Below, in pieces: positions 8,607-17,963 of a stretch of 64,000 nt of DNA. Below the pieces are notes generated by a model. That model ran no database searches. It worked only from the letters and a program-made list of their open reading frames with translations, and was not told the origin of the DNA. Location of the stretch: NCBI GenBank assembly GCA_026709415.1, contig JAPOSZ010000014.1, positions 62,001 to 126,000 on the forward strand, in the 5' to 3' direction. Each line of letters opens with the position of its first letter. The stretch's first letter is position 1. Source of the DNA: Flavobacteriaceae bacterium. GTDB lineage: Bacteria; Bacteroidota; Bacteroidia; Flavobacteriales; Flavobacteriaceae. The position numbers were made by a program, and so were the translations under genes.

Positions 8607-9830
8607 TTATGCCGCTAAGGGAGTGATGGCTAAACTCTCTTTAGCATCTAGAAACAAACAAGATGTTGTGTGAGATAAAACATCTTCTAGGCAACACACC
8701 ATGTCTCTCTTAATGGACCAAATAATTTGATTTTTTGAAAGATAGAGTTTATTTGAGAGCGATTGGTTTCCTTTTTTATCAAGGGCTCGAACTTTTTGAG
8801 CATCCATAACGTAGGATTTCAACGGATTTTGATTATTATTTTCAAATTCAAAGCCGTGGATGGGCAATAGAGGGGTATCACCTTTTCGTTCAGCCAAGCC
8901 ATCCATCACATAAGCCGTATCAATAGCATCTTGAGCTATTTTTGAGTGGGTGGCCCATTTCCCGCCAAGAATGTTGACTAATCTAGAGGTACATAACAAA
9001 ATTTCACGATGCCTTGAACCTTCTTTGGCCTTTTTGGCATCATTGTTTCCAGTTGCTAGTGGTCGAAGACTAGCAAATAAAACCTTTCTATCAGTTGTTT
9101 GTGTTACCATAATGGCTTTATCTGAATCCAAAAATTCTTGATCTAATACCAAATGAACCCCCTCAGAAGATTGGATTTTAGCTTTAGCACTAGAGTGATC
9201 TTGTTGAATTAGTTGATCCGAAAAAACAACCGTGGCATTGATCATTACTTTACTTTGATTTTCTAATGGGGTGTTGTTGATATTCTCTCGGATAATCACG
9301 CCAGAAAAACCCTCATCATGAGTTTTTATAAAGTCTAAAACTTCTATATAACTCAATAGGGTAGCCCCACGTGTTTGGGCCGTTCTCATCAAAGCCATTG
9401 TCATGCACGAATCATCGAATGAACCATCTTGGTAAATAACGCCACTTCTTAATCCATCATGGAATAGATTTTTACTCCAATCCCATAAAAAGGGGTTATT
9501 CCACCAATCATAAGATGGCATGACAAAACTCAAATTGCTGACCAAATGCGGTGCCTTTTCTCTCATAATGTCGCGTTCTTGTAACGCTTCAATGACTAGA
9601 GAAATATCCCCATTTTGTAAATAACGTCCACCGCCATGAACTAGTTTGGGGCTTATCGAAGAAGGTCCTTTAGCAAAATCGAATTTTTCTAAAAGTAAAG
9701 TCTTATTCCCTCTTGAAGCCGTATCTAGGGCTGCCCCCAAACCAGAAGCCCTGACGGGAGTCACTAAAGCGTCCCAATGATGGTCAGAAGAAAAAATAAA
9801 GTTTATTTGTGACTTTCGATCCGTCATCAC
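8607..9830 (-). pseudogene. glpD: degenerate glycerol-3-phosphate dehydrogenase
   Basis: The sequence clearly derives from the FAD-dependent GlpD family, seen in LDTASRGNKTLLLEKFDFAKG, KLVHGGGRYL, GVHLVLD and LGGKWATHSKIAQDAID. It is only 407 residues against about 520-550 for the family. The dinucleotide-binding GGGxxG expected at residues 24-29 reads TPVRAS. About 40 residues are missing around 115-127. About 60 are missing at 252-256, where LFA jumps straight to SLRPL and the VVGTTD segment is lost. The protein stops right after LFLDAKESL, lacking the usual C-terminal tail. The frame has stayed open, so it may be expressed, but FAD binding and catalysis look impossible. The flanking glpK and glpF are intact. 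Confidence 0.85.
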
Positions 9831-9861
9831 ATCGAATCAAGTTATATGCAAGAGGACTAAT

Positions 9862-11337
9862 TCAGGGCGATAATACTCTACTGATATTGGATTGCCATTG
9901 TTGAATTAGTGGCTGGCTATGGTTAGATTTATTAGGATGAAACGTTTGGTCAACCTCCCAAATATCAATAAGCTCATCTTTTGACTTCCAAAAACCAACG
10001 CTCAATCCAGATAAGAACGCAGCCCCCAAGGCAGTAGTTTCTGTGGTTTTTGGACGGATGACTTTGGCTTGAATCAAATCTGATTGAATTTGCATTAATA
10101 AATCATTATTAGAAACTCTCCCATCAACTTTTAATGACCCTATAGGCCTTTGAAGTTCTTTTTGCATTTCTGAAACAATATCATAGGTTCTCAAAGCAAT
10201 GGCCTCAAGAGCTGCACGTGCTATATGGCCTTTTTGTGTTCCTCTAGTAATTCCCATTAAAGCCCCTCGAACATCAGGATTCCAATAGGGAGTTGCCAGT
10301 CCGGAAAGAGCTGGAATAAATGTTATTCCCCCATTATCACTAACCGTATTAGCCAAGGCTTCAATTTGGTGAGAAGTATCGATAATTCCTAACTGATCTC
10401 GTAACCATTGAATGAGAGCTCCAGCAGTAAAAACACTTCCTTCGATCGCATAGTGCACATTCCCATCGATTTGATATCCGATGGTGGTTAACATGCCACT
10501 TGAAGATTTTAAGGCTTGGTTTCCTGTATTGATAATACAAAAACATCCAGTACCATAAGTGTTTTTTATATCTCCTTTTTCAAAACATAATTGTCCAAAA
10601 AGAGCTGCTTGTTGATCGCCTGCAATTCCAGAAATAGGAATGGATTCTCCAAAAAGGGAAGGCGTTGTTTGGGATAGTTTTTCTGAACATGATACAACTC
10701 GAGGAAGAATGCACTGTGGAATACCCAAAATTTCAAGTAATTCAGTATCCCATTGGAGTGTATGGATATTAAAAAGCAATGTCCTGGAGGCATTAGTAAT
10801 ATCGGTGATGTGATCTTCTCCACCACTTAAATGCCATACTAACCAACTGTCAACAGTACCAAACAATAAATCCCCAGCTTCCGCTTGTTTTTTGACTTTG
10901 GGATCGGATTGCAATAACCAATGAATTTTAGTGCCTGAAAAATAGGGATCTAAAACCAAGCCAGTTTTTTCTTTAAATACCGATTCATGACTTTTCATAT
11001 CATCGCAAATATCTTTAGTCCTTCGGTCTTGCCATACAATGGCATTACCAATGGGTTTTCCAGTTTTTTTATTCCACAAAATGGTTGTTTCACGTTGATT
11101 TGTAATCCCTATCCCAGCAATTTGACTTGCTCGAATTCCGGTATTATCCATAACCTGATGAATTGTTTTGAGCTGGGTATTATAAATTTCTATTGGGTCA
11201 TGCTCAACCCACCCTGATTGTGGAAAATATGGAGTCAACTCTATTTGAGCCATCCCAGCAATGTGCCCTTTTCGATCAAATAAAATAGACCTAGAACTTG
11301 TTGTTCCAGCATCTAGTGCCAGAATATACTGTTCCAT
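9862..11337 (-). CDS. glpK: glycerol kinase
   Basis: A 491-residue FGGY-family kinase that phosphorylates glycerol with ATP to sn-glycerol-3-phosphate, trapping it in the cell. The N-terminal phosphate loop LALDAGTTSSRSILFD is intact. So are the family signatures ITNQRETTILWNKKTGKP, AIVWQDRRT and GIAGDQQAALFGQ, and length is normal for GlpK (about 497). It lies between a gluconate dehydrogenase subunit-like gene (28-base gap) and the damaged glpD (31-base gap), so one transcript is likely. With glpD broken, its product would have to feed phospholipid synthesis or another dehydrogenase. Confidence 0.95.
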   Translation of the reverse strand: MEQYILALDAGTTSSRSILFDRKGHIAGMAQIELTPYFPQSGWVEHDPIEIYNTQLKTIHQVMDNTGIRASQIAGIGITNQRETTILWNKKTGKPIGNAIVWQDRRTKDICDDMKSHESVFKEKTGLVLDPYFSGTKIHWLLQSDPKVKKQAEAGDLLFGTVDSWLVWHLSGGEDHITDITNASRTLLFNIHTLQWDTELLEILGIPQCILPRVVSCSEKLSQTTPSLFGESIPISGIAGDQQAALFGQLCFEKGDIKNTYGTGCFCIINTGNQALKSSSGMLTTIGYQIDGNVHYAIEGSVFTAGALIQWLRDQLGIIDTSHQIEALANTVSDNGGITFIPALSGLATPYWNPDVRGALMGITRGTQKGHIARAALEAIALRTYDIVSEMQKELQRPIGSLKVDGRVSNNDLLMQIQSDLIQAKVIRPKTTETTALGAAFLSGLSVGFWKSKDELIDIWEVDQTFHPNKSNHSQPLIQQWQSNISRVLSP

Positions 11338-11365
11338 CGAGGTGTTTTATTCAACAAAAAATATA

Positions 11366-12061
11366 TCAAGAAATCAAATGGCCATCTTCATCCCACTCTG
11401 CTATTTCAGATGATTTGGAAGGGTCATGAAATTTATCAGACCAATCATCATAAGAAAATCCGTGTTTTTCTAAGACATCATCAGGAACGCCATCCCACAA
11501 ATTAGGAATATTACCGACATATCCCAGTTCTTTAATGCCGACTTGTGATGTAAAGTATCCCGTTACCACGAGATTTCTCATGAGACTAAAAAAGTTTACT
11601 TCAAATTTTTGTTGTTTAACATTTGGGTCGGGATAAGCGATTTGATCTAATAATTGTTTTTGATGTTGTACGGTAGAGCTGATAAAATTAGTGCCATAGG
11701 CTCTGTTACAATAATTATTGAGCCACATCAATCCACCTCTGATGGTGAGTTGGAATGGGGGGTAATCTTTGGCCATAAACTCAATGAACTCAGGAACTTT
11801 GGCTTGTTGAATAGTTCCTTGTGGAGTAGGGGGTAAGATCAATTCAGAAAGTGTTGTGATCATTTGAATTTCAGAAGATTCAAAAAATTGTTCTTTCAAT
11901 AATTGGTGATCAACTTCGAGCTCTTGGGGATTTCTACCATATTGATACTCCCAAATTTTATCAACGAGTTCTTCTGTATGGTCATCGGTACAACTTTCAA
12001 AAAGAATGGATCCTGCAAGTGATCCTAAAACTAACGACCGGATACTTTCTCTTCTATCCAT
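11366..12061 (-). CDS. gluconate 2-dehydrogenase subunit 3 family lipoprotein
   Basis: A 231-residue exported protein of the gluconate_2-dh3 family, the small partner of GMC-type membrane dehydrogenases. The N-terminus has a twin-arginine-like MDRRES followed by a hydrophobic stretch and Cys in SILFESC, suggesting a lipoprotein exported by Tat. The body contains the family pattern around LSELILPPTPQGTIQQAKVPEFI. It starts two bases after the GMC oxidoreductase stop codon, so the two are co-translated and probably form a complex at the periplasmic face of the inner membrane. Electron acceptor and substrate are unknown. Confidence 0.85.
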   Translation of the reverse strand: MDRRESIRSLVLGSLAGSILFESCTDDHTEELVDKIWEYQYGRNPQELEVDHQLLKEQFFESSEIQMITTLSELILPPTPQGTIQQAKVPEFIEFMAKDYPPFQLTIRGGLMWLNNYCNRAYGTNFISSTVQHQKQLLDQIAYPDPNVKQQKFEVNFFSLMRNLVVTGYFTSQVGIKELGYVGNIPNLWDGVPDDVLEKHGFSYDDWSDKFHDPSKSSEIAEWDEDGHLIS

Positions 12062-12063
12062 GG

Positions 12064-13779
12064 TTAAATATTTTGCTTTTTTAATTGATCGATGAGATAA
12101 TCAGATGATCGCCAAGCCAAGGCCATAATAGTCCATGTTGGATTTTTATCCGCTTGGGATACAAAGGGCCCTGCATCGGTTATGAAGACATTATCAACAT
12201 CATGTAATTGTTGGTATTGATTGGTTACGGACTCTTTTGGATCATTCCCCATTCGGGTAGTCCCTACTTCATGAATGATGGCCCCTGGTGGTAATAATCC
12301 AAAATCTCCTGAAGAAGGTTTTACTCCCAAAGGGATTCCCCCAAAATTGTTTATAATTTCTTCAAAAGTATCATGCATGTGCTTGGCTTGCTTTCGTTCA
12401 TAATCGGACCACTTATAATGGAATCTTAAAACCGGTATTCCGTATTCATCAACGGTGGTGGGATCGATTTCACAATAATTATCTTTCATGGCAACAGATT
12501 CACCTCTTCCTGACATACCAATGACTGATCCGTAAAATCGTTTAACATCTTCTCGTAGACCATTACCATAACCCCCAACGCGCAATCCTAAGTGTTCATT
12601 GAGGCTATTGGGGTTGAATCCAGTTCCATAAACGGGCATCCGTAGTCCACCCCAAACTTCAATATGGTATCCACGAGGAAAATCAAGGTTTTTATTATCC
12701 AGCCACCATGGAGAATACAAGTGCAACCCACCGACACCATCTTCATTGTAGAATTTTCTATTCATCATTTCAGGAACAAAAGCCCCTCTGTCTGAACCAG
12801 TAGAATCATGTAGATAATGCCCTACTAAACCACTGCTATTTCCCAATCCATTGGGATTTTTTTCACTTTTTGAATTCAATAAAATTCTCGCCGTGGAACA
12901 AGCAGATGCTGCTAAAACAATCACTTTCCCTTTCAATGCATATTCTTTGCGATCTTCTTTATTGATATAAATAACCCCAGTGGCTTTATTATGTTGATCA
13001 GTAGTGACTTCACGAACCATACTATTGACATAAAGATTGACTTGTCCCTTGGAATTTTGAGCAGGAAAAATCAAGCAAGAACCAGATGAAAAATCCGCAT
13101 ATAGATTACAAGAACGGGCACACTGTCCACAGTATACACATACTCCTCGTTGGTTATTAATGCGCTTGGTTAATATTGAAAGTCTTGATGGGATGACTGT
13201 GACCCCTGATTTCTCAGCTCCCCTTTTATAGTACAGTTCATGTAATCGAGGTTTTGGGGGTGGAAGAAAAAACCCATCGGGTTCATTTTCTAGGCCTTCT
13301 TTGGAACCAAAAATTCCAATGAGTTTATCGACTTGATCATAATAAGGTTTGACATCTTGGTAGCCAATAGGCCAGTTTTCTCCCAATCCATCTCTGTCCT
13401 TGACTTTGAAATCTCGTGGGCCAAATCGAAGTGAAATCCTTCCCCAATGATTGGTTCTCCCCCCGAGCATCCGAGATCGAAACCAACTAAACTGAGTGCC
13501 ATCGATATGGTTGTAAGGCTCTCCTTCGATTTCCCATCCTCCATAAGCCATATCGTAACCACCAAATACTCTTCTTGTACCAGCTCCACGTCTTGGGGAT
13601 TCCCAAGGCCACTTCCATTGGGTTTGCGTGACAGGATCTTTTGGGTCAAAATAGGGGCCGGCTTCCACGACAGCTACTTTTAAACCAGCTTCTGATAGAA
13701 TTTTGGTAGACATGCCTCCCCCAGCACCAGATCCCACTATGATGACATCGTATTGTTCTGATTGTTCAATGATTTGCAT
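12064..13779 (-). CDS. GMC family FAD-dependent oxidoreductase
   Basis: A 571-residue flavoprotein that would oxidise a sugar, polyol or other alcohol. The N-terminal FAD Rossmann motif VGSGAGGGMS (residues 15-24) is intact. The GMC C-terminal domain with the active-site region HEVGTTRMG and the FAD-closing ITDAGPF...NPTWTIMALAWR are present. A Cys-rich insert VCVYCGQCARSC (near residues 215-226) resembles those of the gluconate/sorbose dehydrogenase subgroup that pass electrons to a cytochrome partner. There is no obvious own signal peptide, so it is probably carried by the Tat-tagged subunit 3 encoded next to it. Substrate is not deducible. Confidence 0.9.
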   Translation of the reverse strand: MQIIEQSEQYDVIIVGSGAGGGMSTKILSEAGLKVAVVEAGPYFDPKDPVTQTQWKWPWESPRRGAGTRRVFGGYDMAYGGWEIEGEPYNHIDGTQFSWFRSRMLGGRTNHWGRISLRFGPRDFKVKDRDGLGENWPIGYQDVKPYYDQVDKLIGIFGSKEGLENEPDGFFLPPPKPRLHELYYKRGAEKSGVTVIPSRLSILTKRINNQRGVCVYCGQCARSCNLYADFSSGSCLIFPAQNSKGQVNLYVNSMVREVTTDQHNKATGVIYINKEDRKEYALKGKVIVLAASACSTARILLNSKSEKNPNGLGNSSGLVGHYLHDSTGSDRGAFVPEMMNRKFYNEDGVGGLHLYSPWWLDNKNLDFPRGYHIEVWGGLRMPVYGTGFNPNSLNEHLGLRVGGYGNGLREDVKRFYGSVIGMSGRGESVAMKDNYCEIDPTTVDEYGIPVLRFHYKWSDYERKQAKHMHDTFEEIINNFGGIPLGVKPSSGDFGLLPPGAIIHEVGTTRMGNDPKESVTNQYQQLHDVDNVFITDAGPFVSQADKNPTWTIMALAWRSSDYLIDQLKKQNI

Positions 13780-13812
13780 TTAAATTTCGAATTAAGTGTG
13801 AATTAGGTCCTT

Positions 13813-14787
13813 TCAATAAACTGAATCAGACCGTATTTCTTTTGTTTGACCATTTTTATATTGTGCATACGTGAATCCTTTATGAATCGAATATGCCCCG
13901 ATATCTCCTTTTTTATTGACAGCTAGATAAGCTACTTGAAAATCCAGATTTTTGCGTCCTTTAACAATACGTTCGATTGCTTTTTCACAAGCTTCCTGTG
14001 GTGATAGCCCTTGCCGGATAAGTTCAACAATTAAAAAACTTCCGACCGTTTTAATCACTTCTTCTCCAAGCCCTGTGGCTACAGCACCTCCAATTTCATT
14101 ATCGATATAAAGACCGGATCCAATGATTGGTGAATCCCCCACACGACCTTCCATTTTATAGGCTAGGCCACTGGTTGTACATGCCCCTGCCACGTGATTT
14201 GATTTATCGATACACAACATTCCGATAGTATCATGATTTCCGGCATTGATGACTGGTTTGAATTGTTCATTTTGAAGCCACTCAAGCCACAATTGGTGAC
14301 TTTCTGAAGTCAGTAAATCAACGGTTTGATATCCTTGTTGGATAGCAAATTTTCGAGCCCCATTGCCCGTCAGTATGACGTGTGGAGTTTTTTCCATAAC
14401 ATCTCTTGCCAATGCTGCAACATGCACGACATTTTCAACAGCCATGACAGAACCACAATTACCAGTAGAATCCATTATGCAAGCATCTAAAGTGACTTTT
14501 CCGGATCGATCCGGAGCGCCGCCATAACCGACACTTCGATTGGTTTGATTAGCTTCTTCGACAGCAACCCCATTGATGGCGGAGGTTAATGCATCTGCAT
14601 TTTGTTCCAAACTTTCACCGGCGACTCGGGAAGCTTTAATATTATTCCATGTACTGATAGCAAGAGGAAATTTATTTTCTATGGATTGAATTTTTGTTGA
14701 TGTCATCGAAAAGTTGGAAAACAATTGAGGATGAAAAAGTAACCCCCCTCCTAATGAAGCGCTAGTAAAAAAACGTCTTCTATCCAT
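13813..14787 (-). CDS. N4-(beta-N-acetylglucosaminyl)-L-asparaginase (glycosylasparaginase), exported
   Basis: A 324-residue Ntn-hydrolase that cleaves the GlcNAc-Asn bond of N-glycopeptides. It should self-cleave before Thr187 in the conserved GNHDTIGM, giving alpha and beta chains. Downstream GRVGDSPIIGSG and GGAVATGLGEE match the substrate-binding part of the beta chain. The N-terminus MDRRRFFTSAS is a Tat-type signal followed by a short hydrophobic stretch, so it acts in the periplasm or outside. It is the first gene of the minus-strand cluster leading to glpFK and is divergent from cutC; asparaginase and cutC are often neighbours in Bacteroidota. Confidence 0.9.
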   Translation of the reverse strand: MDRRRFFTSASLGGGLLFHPQLFSNFSMTSTKIQSIENKFPLAISTWNNIKASRVAGESLEQNADALTSAINGVAVEEANQTNRSVGYGGAPDRSGKVTLDACIMDSTGNCGSVMAVENVVHVAALARDVMEKTPHVILTGNGARKFAIQQGYQTVDLLTSESHQLWLEWLQNEQFKPVINAGNHDTIGMLCIDKSNHVAGACTTSGLAYKMEGRVGDSPIIGSGLYIDNEIGGAVATGLGEEVIKTVGSFLIVELIRQGLSPQEACEKAIERIVKGRKNLDFQVAYLAVNKKGDIGAYSIHKGFTYAQYKNGQTKEIRSDSVY

Positions 14788-15085
14788 ATTATTTGAGCAC
14801 TAATATAAAAACAATGTTTAGAACTTCAACGTTTTAATTGAAAAGGTAGAGTTTAAAATCTGATTTCAAAATGATACCAAAAAAATTTAAGCGATCAAAA
14901 AAAGAATTTTTCAGACGTTGGTAAATCCCATATTAAACAGGTCTTAGGAAGTAAATTTGAATGTAACCTTATCGAATGATCATTAGTTCTTTAGGGGTAT
15001 AACCATACTCAAATTTATAGGGTAACTTGGCTTATCGGTCATAAAGTGGAAGTCAAAAATAGATTCAAATGTATAACTTGCTAAA

Positions 15086-15796
15086 ATGATACTCGAAGTT
15101 TGTTGTAGTAATATCGAATCGGTTGTAAATGCTAAAAAAACCAGTGTTAATCGAATCGAGCTTTGTAGCCAACTCAGTATAGGTGGATTAACGCCCTCCT
15201 ACGGCTTAACCAAATTAGCGGTAGAAAAGGGACTAGAAGTTCACAGTTTGATTCGACCTAGAGAAGGAGATTTTTGTTATCACAAGGATGAATTAGAAAT
15301 TATGTATCATGATATTAAAATCATGAAGGAATTGGGGTGTCAAGGAATTGTGGTTGGCATATTGAATGAAGACTTGACACTGAACCAATATGCGATGAAT
15401 AAAATAATTGAAATTTCTCAAGACATGGAAATCACATTTCATAGAGCTATCGATGTTGTAAAATACCCTTTGATTTTGTTAGAGAAACTCATTGAATTAA
15501 AAATTGATAGAATTTTGAGCTCCGGTCAACAAGTAACGGCCTATGAAGGATTACAACAATTAAAAAAAATGAAACAAATCAGTAATCATCGAATTGAAAT
15601 TATGCCTGGAAGTGGAATCAATAGTGTCAACTGTCTGGAGTTTAAAAATGCAGGGTTTAATTCAATCCATTTTTCAGCTTTTAAAAAATGTTCCAACGAG
15701 ATTGGAAGTGAAAATGACTCAAATTTGTTTTCAGCTAATCTAGGAGAGTCAGACGTTGAAGAAATTCTAAAAATTAAAAATCATCTAAAGATTTAA
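15086..15796 (+). CDS. cutC: CutC family protein
   Basis: A 236-residue TIM-barrel protein of the CutC family. Diagnostic segments are EVCCSNIESVVNA at the N-terminus, NRIELCSQLSIGGLTPS (about 25-41), VHSLIRPREGDFCY (about 52-65) and ITFHRAID (about 117-124). CutC has been linked to copper homeostasis, but its enzymatic role is unsettled. Length fits the family (about 240-250). It is transcribed away from glycosylasparaginase; a possible -7-like TATAACTTG lies just upstream of the ATG. Confidence 0.9.
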   Translation: MILEVCCSNIESVVNAKKTSVNRIELCSQLSIGGLTPSYGLTKLAVEKGLEVHSLIRPREGDFCYHKDELEIMYHDIKIMKELGCQGIVVGILNEDLTLNQYAMNKIIEISQDMEITFHRAIDVVKYPLILLEKLIELKIDRILSSGQQVTAYEGLQQLKKMKQISNHRIEIMPGSGINSVNCLEFKNAGFNSIHFSAFKKCSNEIGSENDSNLFSANLGESDVEEILKIKNHLKI

Positions 15797-15821
15797 CAAG
15801 TTTTTAGGCATTAAACCTTAG

Positions 15822-15895
15822 TAGCGAGAGGGAGACTTGAACTCCCGACCTCCGGGTTATGAATCCGACGCTCTAACCACCTGAGCTACCTCGCC
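15822..15895 (-). tRNA. tRNA-Met (CAT), elongator type
   Basis: A 74-nt cloverleaf on the minus strand. The acceptor GGCGAGG pairs with TCTCGCT. The D arm contains GCTCAGGTGGTTAGAGC. The anticodon loop TTCATAA has anticodon CAT. The T arm is GGGAG TTCAAGT CTCCC and the discriminator is A. The body resembles Bacteroidota elongator tRNA-Met rather than initiator; tRNA-Ile2 (CAT, lysidine-modified) is the alternative. No CCA is encoded. Confidence 0.93.
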
Positions 15896-16114
15896 AATTG
15901 AAAGTGCAAAAATAAGGTTAATTGAAATTTGATTTAAGAAATAGTTGATTTTGGTCTGTTTCTAGAATAGCAAACAGAATAAACGGTCCTCGTCGAATCA
16001 GAACCTAAAAAAGCTGGTGATCAAGATTATAGGTAAAAACCTAAATTTAGCCCAAGATTGGAATTGTTTAATCCCTATTCTTTTTTATATTGCCTCAAAA
16101 AAACCACCATTAAA

Positions 16115-16507
16115 ATGAGTGAAAAAACTAGAATTACATTAGAATACGATATCTACGCTTCACCTGGTTTGATATTTCGCTATGTATCGACTCCATTTGG
16201 TTTATCTGAATGGTTTGCTGATAATGTCCGATTCAGAGGTGAAAAATATACCTTCATATGGGATGATACCGAAGAATATGCTATTGAATTAAAACGAAAG
16301 TCCAATCAATATATTCGTTATCAGTGGCTAACTGATGAAGAAGATTATAAAAATTATTATTTCGAATTCAAAATAGAAGTAGATGCGATAACCAAAGATG
16401 TTTCATTGGTGGTCACCGATTTTGTTGATAAGGGCGATGAAGAAGAATCAGAGTTACTTTGGAATAGTCTCATCCAAGACCTCAAATCTGTATTAGGATC
16501 AACATAA
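16115..16507 (+). CDS. START-like domain protein
   Basis: A 130-residue SRPBCC/START-like protein common in Bacteroidota. It begins with the helix-grip start MSEKTRITLEYDIYASPGLIFRYVSTP and has the typical LSEWFADNV and FEFKIEVD strands, then a C-terminal helix (LLWNSLIQDLKSVLG). It lacks the catalytic residues of known enzymes; ligand and function are unknown. The frame is open 19 codons further upstream, but ATG 16115 aligns with the usual start. It is close (20 bases) to the following aminotransferase-like gene and is probably co-transcribed. Confidence 0.8.
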   Translation: MSEKTRITLEYDIYASPGLIFRYVSTPFGLSEWFADNVRFRGEKYTFIWDDTEEYAIELKRKSNQYIRYQWLTDEEDYKNYYFEFKIEVDAITKDVSLVVTDFVDKGDEEESELLWNSLIQDLKSVLGST

Positions 16508-16527
16508 CACCATACTGTTTTTAGTTG

Positions 16528-17370
16528 ATGTGGAACCATAATGGACAGTTAAAGTCTGAAAACTCTCCTAGAGAATTTGGTTTAATACATGGTTTACTAG
16601 AAGGAGTAGTATACGCTGAAACAGTTCGAATAAAAGAAGACTCCATTTTTTTTTGGGACCATCATTATTTCAATTTAATGGCTTTTTTGAGATTGGCAAG
16701 AGTCGAAATTCCCGAAAATTATTCCATGGAATATTTTAAATCAGAAGTCATCAAAACTAGAAAACTCGTCTCAAATTCAGAGCACGTGTTGATTCATATT
16801 TACTTATTAATTCAACCCAACAAAATTGACTGTCTCGATAGCATAGAATTTTTTATGGTACCAAAAAAATCCAATGCATTAAACAAGAAGATATCAACAG
16901 CTTCACATCGGACAGATATCTTCGATGAAATCCGTATTATCTCCAATCGATTATCCAATCAGACTGCCATTAATCAATTGGTGTTTAAAGTTTCTAAATC
17001 GTTTGCAAGAGAAAATAATTTGGATAGTGTTTTATTAGTTAATGAATCAAGAAATCTGGTGGAATCAAACCATGGCTCTTTGTTTTTATTGCAATCAAAA
17101 AACAATTTATTTTACACCCCGACTTTAGAATCTGGCTGTCGGAATTTAGCCATTCGATCTAACTTTATCGATTATATTGAAAAATCAACAGAATTTAAGA
17201 TAATTTCTGAATCTATATCGGCACATGAGTTAAAAAAATCAGATGAGTTGATGGTTTTATCCATTGAAAAGGGTCTAACTTGTATTACTTTATATCGAGG
17301 AAGTGATTACCAAACTTCTGTATCCCAAACACTATTTAAACAATATTGTAGCAACAGAAATTTAATTTAA
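16528..17370 (+). CDS. class IV aminotransferase-like protein, PLP lysine apparently missing
   Basis: A 280-residue fold-type IV PLP protein, the family of branched-chain aminotransferase and 4-amino-4-deoxychorismate lyase. It has FGLIHGLLEGVVYAETVRI at the start and LLVNESRNLVESNHGSLFLL in the second domain. The Schiff-base lysine normally lies three residues before the Asn of a K-x-x-N-x-L motif. Here the segment reads SNQTAINQL, with Thr at that place and no lysine close by. The protein may therefore be non-catalytic or degenerate. A TTG one codon upstream is possible, but ATG 16528 is preferred. Its last 9 bases overlap yqgE, which runs on the other strand. Confidence 0.75.
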   Translation: MWNHNGQLKSENSPREFGLIHGLLEGVVYAETVRIKEDSIFFWDHHYFNLMAFLRLARVEIPENYSMEYFKSEVIKTRKLVSNSEHVLIHIYLLIQPNKIDCLDSIEFFMVPKKSNALNKKISTASHRTDIFDEIRIISNRLSNQTAINQLVFKVSKSFARENNLDSVLLVNESRNLVESNHGSLFLLQSKNNLFYTPTLESGCRNLAIRSNFIDYIEKSTEFKIISESISAHELKKSDELMVLSIEKGLTCITLYRGSDYQTSVSQTLFKQYCSNRNLI

Positions 17371-17919
17371 TTGGGGATCAGGGGGAGCATTTGACCAAAT
17401 TTTGTAACGACCTCCTAACTTCGACATTTCATTTTTCCAAAGGATTTTAGGATCTACGGACAAAAGCTTTTGTCCGTAACCATTTTCGACCAACTCCCAA
17501 GTTTGGCATTTAATTTCTTGCATTAATTGATCATATCCCCATCCAGCGTATCCTAAGAAAAATCGGATATCACTCGATTGTATTTCTTCTTTTTTAACCA
17601 ACGCCATGGCCATTTTAAAATCTCCAGACCAAAATAATCCGTTTTCAATTTCTATACTGTTTGGAATTTTAGATCCCAATCGGTGTATATAGTACAGATT
17701 TTCCATTTCAACTGGCCCCCCTCGAAACAAATCCTGCTTCACAGGACACTGTTCAACAAAATAATCGAGGGTTTTGTTCAGTTTATGATTCAGAACAAAA
17801 CCCACCAAATTAGAGCGAGATACCTCAACCAATAAAACAACCGATTGGCAAAAACTCGCATCTCCAAAAACAAGCGGCGTAGACACCAAAAGGTGCCCTC
17901 TGTCAATAAGCCTAGACAA
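17362..17919 (-). CDS. YqgE/AlgH family protein
   Basis: A 185-residue member of the UPF0301 family (YqgE/AlgH), function unknown. Signatures: GHLLVSTPLVFGDASFCQSVVLLVE at residues 8-32, FVLNH at about 40-44, and the glycine-rich FFLGYAGWGYDQLMQEI at about 122-138. The start is a TTG at 17919, chosen because it gives the usual family N-terminus and no ATG is available. The HU terminator ends six bases upstream, so its promoter must overlap that hairpin or it depends on read-through. The 3' end overlaps the aminotransferase-like gene by 9 bases. Confidence 0.88.
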   Translation of the reverse strand: MSRLIDRGHLLVSTPLVFGDASFCQSVVLLVEVSRSNLVGFVLNHKLNKTLDYFVEQCPVKQDLFRGGPVEMENLYYIHRLGSKIPNSIEIENGLFWSGDFKMAMALVKKEEIQSSDIRFFLGYAGWGYDQLMQEIKCQTWELVENGYGQKLLSVDPKILWKNEMSKLGGRYKIWSNAPPDPQLN

Positions 17920-17924
17920 TAGAA

Positions 17925-17955
17925 CGAAAAAACGCCAAAAGAGAATTTTGGCGTT
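17925..17955 (-). terminator. intrinsic terminator of the HU gene
   Basis: AACGCCAAAA (17931-17940) pairs with TTTTGGCGTT (17946-17955). On the minus strand the hairpin is followed by TTTTTT. It lies nine bases after the HU stop codon. Confidence 0.88.
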
Positions 17956-17963
17956 ATTTTACT

